Assembly (NCBI GenBank): GCA_964528095.1
Contig: CAZGSG010000183.1
Location: 1 to 11,698, forward strand
Origin: CAZGSG01 sp964528095
GTDB taxonomy: Bacteria; Bacteroidota; Bacteroidia; Chitinophagales; Chitinophagaceae
Reading direction: 5' to 3'
DNA: 11,698 bases
Within the stretch, counting starts at the first letter, position 1; every line of letters starts with the position of its first letter. This document shows, in pieces, positions 8,256-11,698 of the stretch. The notes beneath the pieces were generated by a model. It was not told where the DNA came from. It was given only the letters and a program-made list of their open reading frames with translations, and ran no database searches. Made by a program: the position numbers and the translations under genes.

Positions 8256-8327
8256 TTTCGAATTCAAAATGAAAAACCAGCGCTCTTCAAATGATACGGA
8301 GGCTATTTTTGACTTTTTAATTCGAAA
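8256..8327 (-). repeat. Dispersed AT-rich palindromic repeat, copy C
   Basis: Perfect 9-bp terminal inverted repeats TTTCGAATT (8256-8264) and AATTCGAAA (8319-8327) bound this 72-bp copy. The family core lies on the minus strand at 8295-8313 (GTCAAAAATAGCCTCCGTA when read on that strand). It sits between divergent genes, 72 bases upstream of the glycosyltransferase start and oriented with it. Compared with copy B, the fifth base of each terminal repeat has changed from C:G to G:C, keeping the pairing. Confidence 0.85.
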
Positions 8328-8436
8328 TAGAACTTTCAACCCGGTAATTTACCCCGCCATTCGCTGTATCAATGGTACCATTTGCTTGTTCAACAACAGC
8401 AAGTTCGCTGGTCAAGTCTACTTTGCCGGCAAGTTT

Positions 8437-8862
8437 ATGAAATATATACTATTCTCTCCTGTTGTGCTGCTGATCATTATCTCTGCTATGAGGATGGCTG
8501 GTAAACACCAGTTCAATAAAATTATAGACCGGCTTTACCGGATAGAAAAGATATACGAAGCGCAACCCTATTATTTCCTTGAGCATGAAGAAAAAGAAAA
8601 TCAGGAATATGCCGGGAAACTGGCAAAAACGATTACCAGGCAGGTGAATGCACTGAAAGAAATGAACAGTACTCTTCCCGATTCTACAACAATCAAACAA
8701 CTTTTACAGAATTTTACAGAAAAATGGACAATGGAAAAAATAAGTAATTCCCTGTTCCGGCGCGACGGGCAATTCATTTCCGATAATAATTACCTGATGA
8801 GTTTTTTCCCCTATAGGTATAAAAAAAAGTCAAGAACACTTTTTCGTATCTACAGGCCATAA
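8437..8862 (+). CDS. Small membrane-anchored protein of unknown function
   Basis: I do not recognise this family. The 141-residue product begins with one hydrophobic segment (about residues 4-19, ILFSPVVLLIIISAM) that would serve as a membrane anchor or uncleaved signal. A charged, probably helical region follows (RLYRIEKIYEAQPYYFLEHEEKENQEYAGKL, about 33-63, written here in part as LEHEEKENQEYAGKL), then a basic tail ending in RYKKKSRTLFRIYRP. The open frame reaches back to a TTG at 8236, but that extra part runs through repeat copy C and has no protein-like character, so ATG 8437, directly before the hydrophobic segment, is the better start. It lies 114 bases before the beta-barrel gene on the same strand. 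No catalytic motif is visible. It may be a real lineage-specific gene or a remnant. Confidence 0.55.
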   Translation: MKYILFSPVVLLIIISAMRMAGKHQFNKIIDRLYRIEKIYEAQPYYFLEHEEKENQEYAGKLAKTITRQVNALKEMNSTLPDSTTIKQLLQNFTEKWTMEKISNSLFRRDGQFISDNNYLMSFFPYRYKKKSRTLFRIYRP

Positions 8863-8976
8863 CAAAATGTGTCATTAATAATCAAATAGGGACGGTGGTG
8901 GTAAGTAATTAAAGCCAGGCACCGGGATAATCTTCCTGGTCTCAATAATTTTAGTGAATTTAGCAACTGTATTGTT

Positions 8977-9543
8977 ATGGGCAAACAACTACTTATACTG
9001 TTGTATGGATGTATTTTTATATGTCCCGTTGTCGTTGGTCAACAGGATCCTTCTATCAGGCGGCTTCATTACAGGATAGAATTCCAGGATCTCTATACTA
9101 CACATGCAGATCATTTCAGGGGAGCAAGCCTGATCATCAGTAAATCGCTATCACCTGTTTTTTCCCTGGGTATCAGTGCCGAATTTTCAGGTGCAGCATC
9201 TCATCCTGACAATGGATGGAATTTATACCAGCTACGTTTTTTGCCGGTATGTATCGATGAACAATTTAAACTAAGCAAGCAAAGTAAGATATATCCGGTT
9301 ATTCATTTTGCACAGGGAATTTCATTTATACGTTATCTAAAAGAAACTCCGGCTTTACCCGGTATAAAACAATTCATTAAAGAAACCGGTTTGTATGCTT
9401 ACGGAGGTGCCGGGCTGGTATGGCAACTTAGTCACAGGCTTTCCTTGCTGGCCGAAGCTGGTTTAAAAGGTTTTCATCTTTCAACAAACAACCTTGACAT
9501 AAATCCGCATGGAGTAGTTTTCAGGGCCGGTATCATATTGTGA
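8977..9543 (+). CDS. Small outer-membrane beta-barrel-like protein
   Basis: The 188-residue product has a clear signal peptide with a likely cleavage after VVGQ near residue 22. The mature part is made of alternating amphipathic strands typical of a small OmpA/porin-like barrel: ASLIISKSLSPVFSLGISAEF, NLYQLRFLPVCIDEQF, KIYPVIHFAQGISFI, YAYGGAGLVWQLS and LSLLAEAGLKGFHL are successive strand pairs with aromatic girdle residues (the first is longer than one strand). The pattern 'projected strand, short turn, strand with LPV' resembles the outer membrane beta-barrel domain proteins common in Bacteroidota, usually annotated without function. No enzyme or binding motif is visible. The start ATG 8977 directly precedes the signal peptide. 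The gene converges on the DUF3037 gene with 32 bases between and no obvious terminator. Confidence 0.7.
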   Translation: MGKQLLILLYGCIFICPVVVGQQDPSIRRLHYRIEFQDLYTTHADHFRGASLIISKSLSPVFSLGISAEFSGAASHPDNGWNLYQLRFLPVCIDEQFKLSKQSKIYPVIHFAQGISFIRYLKETPALPGIKQFIKETGLYAYGGAGLVWQLSHRLSLLAEAGLKGFHLSTNNLDINPHGVVFRAGIIL

Positions 9544-9575
9544 AATAGAAGCGGGTATAGTAGCCATAAAGCGCA

Positions 9576-9959
9576 TTAACCTACCAGTTGTTCATATAAT
9601 CGCGACAACATTTCTCCTGCATCAGCACATAATCCCGGGTGCACTTTGGAGGTTTGTACAACAGTGCTGCGGGTGGCAGTTAGCCATCTGAAACGGCTTG
9701 CCAGGTCGAGTTTACCAATTGGCCCGCTTGCTGCATTGCCCATGCAAATATTTTCAAAGGCTTTCAGGTGTTCATTCAGTTCAGCAAGATCTGTGTGTAT
9801 ACAAAAAGCATGTAACCGTTTATCCTCCAGGGAATAGCGGATTTGCAGGAATCGTTGGTCCTTGCAATACAGGATTACGCCGACATTGAGAAATTCTTCC
9901 CGCTCGACCCTCGGTACTATGCGAACAACGGCGTATTCAAATAAATGATTTTCTTGCAT
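9576..9959 (-). CDS. DUF3037 family protein, partner of the HipA-like kinase gene
   Basis: This 127-residue cytosolic protein has the hallmarks of the DUF3037 family, whose role is not known. Visible family patterns are the N-terminal YAVVRIVPRVEREEFLNVGV (about 9-28) and the C-terminal SRFRWLTATRSTVVQTSKVH (about 88-107). The length is close to the usual family size. No membrane segment or signal peptide is seen. Its start codon lies inside the end of the HipA-like gene, overlapping it by 23 bases in another frame, which argues for translational coupling and for the two proteins working together. From what I recall of other genomes, DUF3037 genes often lie directly after HipA-like kinase genes. 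Antitoxin, substrate or regulator are all possible roles and none is shown by the sequence. Confidence 0.88.
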   Translation of the reverse strand: MQENHLFEYAVVRIVPRVEREEFLNVGVILYCKDQRFLQIRYSLEDKRLHAFCIHTDLAELNEHLKAFENICMGNAASGPIGKLDLASRFRWLTATRSTVVQTSKVHPGLCADAGEMLSRLYEQLVG

Positions 9960-10722
9960 CTTTTGCTTCTTTTATAAAAATACCGGAGTTTTCAATTCGG
10001 GATAATAGAAATTGGGTGTAAACAGTTCTTGCTTCTTCAGGCGAAGTAACAGCCGTATTTTCCGCCAGCCATTCATCCGGTACCAGCTCAACAATACTGC
10101 GTACAAGATCGGGACCAAGCAGGGCCCGGTATTCCGCATCTGCAACATCCAGTTCGCTTGCAAGCGGAAGCAGCACATGGTCCTTTACCTGTACAAACGG
10201 GCGCAGGGCCTGTTCTTCCCAGTTCTGCCAGGAATGATGAAAATAAAGCGCTGCGCCATGATCGATCAGCCACAGTTCTTTATTCCAGATAAGCATATTG
10301 GTATTACGTGCTGTCCGGTCTACATTCATTAACAATGCGTCCAGCCATACGATCCTTGAAGCAAGCAGGGCATCCGGCTTTGTAATGGTTGGATCAAAAG
10401 TAATAGCGCCGGAAAGATAATGAAGCCCCAGGTTCAACCCTACGCTTGCTTTTAGCAGGTCCTGAATTTCTTCATCAGGTTCTGTTCGTCCAAATGCGCT
10501 ATCCAGTTGCGCAAATACGATCTCCGGTACCTTCAGTCCCGCGGCCCTGGCCAGCTCGCCGCCGATCAGGTCTGCAATCAGTGCTTTAGCGCCCTGGCCT
10601 GCCCCTCTGAATTTGAGTACGTATAAAAAATTATCGTCGGCTTCAGAGATAGCCGGCAAAGAACCACCTTCCCGTAAAGGCGTAACATAACGGATCACAT
10701 GTACAGTTCGGATATCCGGCAT
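9937..10722 (-). CDS. HipA-like kinase (HipA_2 type)
   Basis: This 261-residue protein matches the shortened HipA-like kinase family found beside DUF3037 proteins. Kinase landmarks are in order: a beta strand with the candidate ATP-binding lysine (YVLKF, Lys37) followed by a glycine-containing RGAGQG; a helix with GGELARAAGLKVPE at 54-67; a catalytic loop NVDRTARNTN with Asp135 and Asn140/Asn142; and a metal-binding LIDHG with Asp154. These all look intact, so an active phosphotransferase is likely. Classical HipA is about 440 residues and phosphorylates glutamyl-tRNA synthetase; this protein lacks the extra N-terminal region, and its target is unknown. No HipB-like DNA-binding antitoxin is in the window. 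It overlaps the DUF3037 gene by 23 bases and is transcribed divergently from the YjbR-type gene. Confidence 0.85.
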   Translation of the reverse strand: MPDIRTVHVIRYVTPLREGGSLPAISEADDNFLYVLKFRGAGQGAKALIADLIGGELARAAGLKVPEIVFAQLDSAFGRTEPDEEIQDLLKASVGLNLGLHYLSGAITFDPTITKPDALLASRIVWLDALLMNVDRTARNTNMLIWNKELWLIDHGAALYFHHSWQNWEEQALRPFVQVKDHVLLPLASELDVADAEYRALLGPDLVRSIVELVPDEWLAENTAVTSPEEARTVYTQFLLSRIENSGIFIKEAKDARKSFI

Positions 10723-10797
10723 AATAATGAACGAATTTTTGCTGGTGTAAAATTACAGCGCTGAAATTTAGAATAAGTTTTTCATTACAGGAGGAAA

Positions 10798-10876
10798 ATT
10801 AAAAATTCAAAATGCAAAATTCAAAAATAGACGCCGTATCGCCTGATGAACTCCGGTTTTGCGTTTTAAATTTAAT
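10798..10876 (+). repeat. Dispersed AT-rich palindromic repeat, copy D
   Basis: Arms beginning ATTAAA (10798-10803) and ending TTTAAT (10871-10876) fold back with a few mismatches and one offset; inner arms ATGCAAAA and TTTTGCGT also pair, with one G:T. The family core TTCAAAAATAGACGCCGTA is at 10820-10838, giving plus orientation. The right end lies 20 bases before the YjbR-type start codon. The element occupies about half of the 174-base divergent gap to the HipA-like gene; nothing else clear was seen in the rest. Confidence 0.8.
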
Positions 10877-10896
10877 AAAGGCTAATTTTATTACAG

Positions 10897-11244
10897 ATGG
10901 ATATTGATTCAATTTATTACCTGGGTCTTGTGCAGGATATTGCGGGGCAGCTTCCCGAAGCTATGGCCGGTACCTCTTATGGTACACCCGCTTTTAAAGT
11001 AAAGGGCAAATTATTTACAAGGTTTAAAGAAGATGGAAAAACCCTGGTCGTTTTTACCAATGAAAGAGATAAGTGGATGAAAAAAGATCCTGCCGCTTTT
11101 TTTATTACCGATCATTATCTCAATTATCCGATGCTGCTGATTGATCTGTCAAAGGTGAATAAGAAAACACTGGTGATGCTGATAAAGGCATCCTGGAGAA
11201 TGCGGGCGGATAAGACCATTCTAAAAAAACACCCAACGGTTTAG
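10897..11244 (+). CDS. MmcQ/YjbR family protein
   Basis: The 115-residue protein has the size and patterns of the MmcQ/YjbR family, small cytosolic proteins with a CyaY-like alpha/beta double-wing fold that are proposed to bind DNA; the exact role is not known. Visible family patterns are the N-terminal helix ending in LPEAMAG, then TSYGTPAFKVKGKLFTRF (26-43), a strand with LVVFTNERDKW, the loop ADPAAFF-like KDPAAFFITDHYLNYPMLLIDL (about 63-84, split here as KDPAAFFITDHY and LNYPMLLIDL) and a C-terminal helix with IKASWRMRA. The start ATG 10897 gives the full normal length. It follows repeat copy D after 20 bases and is followed after 26 bases by the partial membrane-protein gene, with which it may share a transcript. 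Confidence 0.85.
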   Translation: MDIDSIYYLGLVQDIAGQLPEAMAGTSYGTPAFKVKGKLFTRFKEDGKTLVVFTNERDKWMKKDPAAFFITDHYLNYPMLLIDLSKVNKKTLVMLIKASWRMRADKTILKKHPTV

Positions 11245-11270
11245 TATGATAATAATTTTGTCAAAAAAAA

Positions 11271-11698
11271 ATGAATGTATCTCCAATGACAAATGAGTAC
11301 CACGATGAAATTGTAAAAAAGACGGACGAAGAGTTATTGAATATCTATACCAGTGAAGAAGATTATCAACCAGCATTTATAGAACTGGTGTTGGTTGAAT
11401 TAAATACCCGGAAAATAAACCTGGAAAAAATACAGCTGCAAAAAAAACATAAAAAAGAGTTCTATGACCGTGCACTCGAAAAAGGCAAGAAAGGCGATCT
11501 GTTTTATATAGTGATCTCTTTTATATCTGTATTACTTGGGGGAATACTGGGCATCGTAGCCGGGTATATTTATAGTCAGTCAAAAAAAGAAAACAGCGCC
11601 GGTATAAAAAAATATGTGTACGATAAGGATACGCGGCAACTGGGTATCGCCATGATGATAGTAGGAGGATTGGTATTTATTCTCTCGTTTATATGGAG
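11271..11698 (+). CDS. Small two-helix membrane protein, 3' end outside window
   Basis: An open frame runs from ATG 11271 to the window edge without a stop, giving 142 residues so far. I do not recognise a named family. The N-terminal part (about 17-50) is a charged helix with KKTDEELLNIYTSEEDYQPAF and a following ELVLVELNTRKIN (listed in pieces), a pattern I have seen in other small Bacteroidota membrane proteins. A lysine-rich helix (51-75) leads into a first membrane segment at about 78-101, a polar charged loop (KKENSAGIKKYVYDKDTRQ) and a second segment at about 124-142 where the window ends. There is no signal peptide, so the N-terminus is probably cytosolic. TAATTTTG at 11253-11260 matches the Bacteroidota -7 box, but it is only 10 bases from the start codon and lacks a -33 partner. 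An alternative start is the ATG at 11286. Confidence 0.7.
   Translation, partial: MNVSPMTNEYHDEIVKKTDEELLNIYTSEEDYQPAFIELVLVELNTRKINLEKIQLQKKHKKEFYDRALEKGKKGDLFYIVISFISVLLGGILGIVAGYIYSQSKKENSAGIKKYVYDKDTRQLGIAMMIVGGLVFILSFIW

Noticed and set aside
6583..8327. Target-site duplications flanking repeat copies B and C, as proof of transposition
   Set aside because: The bases just outside the terminal repeats do not match on the two sides in either copy, so mobility stays unproven.
8913..8939. CCAGG/CCTGG hairpin as a terminator after the small gene at 8437
   Set aside because: The stem is only five pairs with a 15-base loop and there is no T-run after it.
10012..10332. Plus-strand frame of 106 codons opposite the HipA-like gene
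   Set aside because: It is fully covered by the kinase gene, whose catalytic motifs are intact; the shadow protein has no recognisable feature.
4303..10876. CRISPR array made of the four repeats
   Set aside because: The copies are kilobases apart, in both orientations and 72-88 bp long, with genes between them; there is no repeat-spacer pattern and no cas gene.
1..11698. tRNA, rRNA or known riboswitch
   Set aside because: I found no cloverleaf-like segment, rRNA-like sequence or familiar riboswitch core on either strand by eye.

Overview
The window looks like a chromosomal segment of a Bacteroidota species, probably near the Chitinophagaceae. The reasons are a SusC/SusD outer-membrane uptake pair with a third surface lipoprotein, AT-rich leaders without strong Shine-Dalgarno sequences, and the family make-up of the other genes. 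The genus-level placement is inference; nothing here fixes the species.

Layout. Positions 1-3989 (+) hold the end of a nutrient-uptake operon: the C-terminal half of a SusC-type TonB-dependent receptor, a SusD-type lipoprotein, and a DUF1735-type surface lipoprotein, closed by a clear intrinsic terminator at 4012-4040. A gene-poor stretch (3990-4393) follows, with two more hairpins, a second terminator-like stem and the first copy of a dispersed repeat. Next come an Asp/Glu-racemase-family gene (+) and, convergent with it, a secreted sialate O-acetylesterase-like protein (-) and a GT-C membrane glycosyltransferase (-). A small unrecognised membrane-anchored protein (+) and a small outer-membrane beta-barrel protein (+) follow. 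They converge on a two-gene minus-strand operon encoding a HipA-like kinase and an overlapping DUF3037 protein. The window ends with an MmcQ/YjbR-family gene (+) and the start of a small two-helix membrane protein (+) cut by the window edge.

How they work together. The first three genes should form one outer-membrane uptake complex (lidded TonB-dependent transporter plus surface binding protein). The esterase could deacetylate a glycan for such a system, but it is on the other strand and separately transcribed, and no glycoside hydrolase is visible, so the substrate is unknown. The HipA-like/DUF3037 pair is a recognisable conserved couple of unknown role. The remaining genes look like unrelated housekeeping or accessory singletons.

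Most notable non-coding signal: four copies of a 72-88 bp AT-rich imperfect palindrome (4303-4376, 6583-6670, 8256-8327, 10798-10876). They share an asymmetric internal core close to TTCAAAAATAGnCnCCGTA. Each copy is oriented with, and lies just upstream of, a gene. One copy supplies the stop codon of the neighbouring glycosyltransferase gene. I do not recognise it as a named family.
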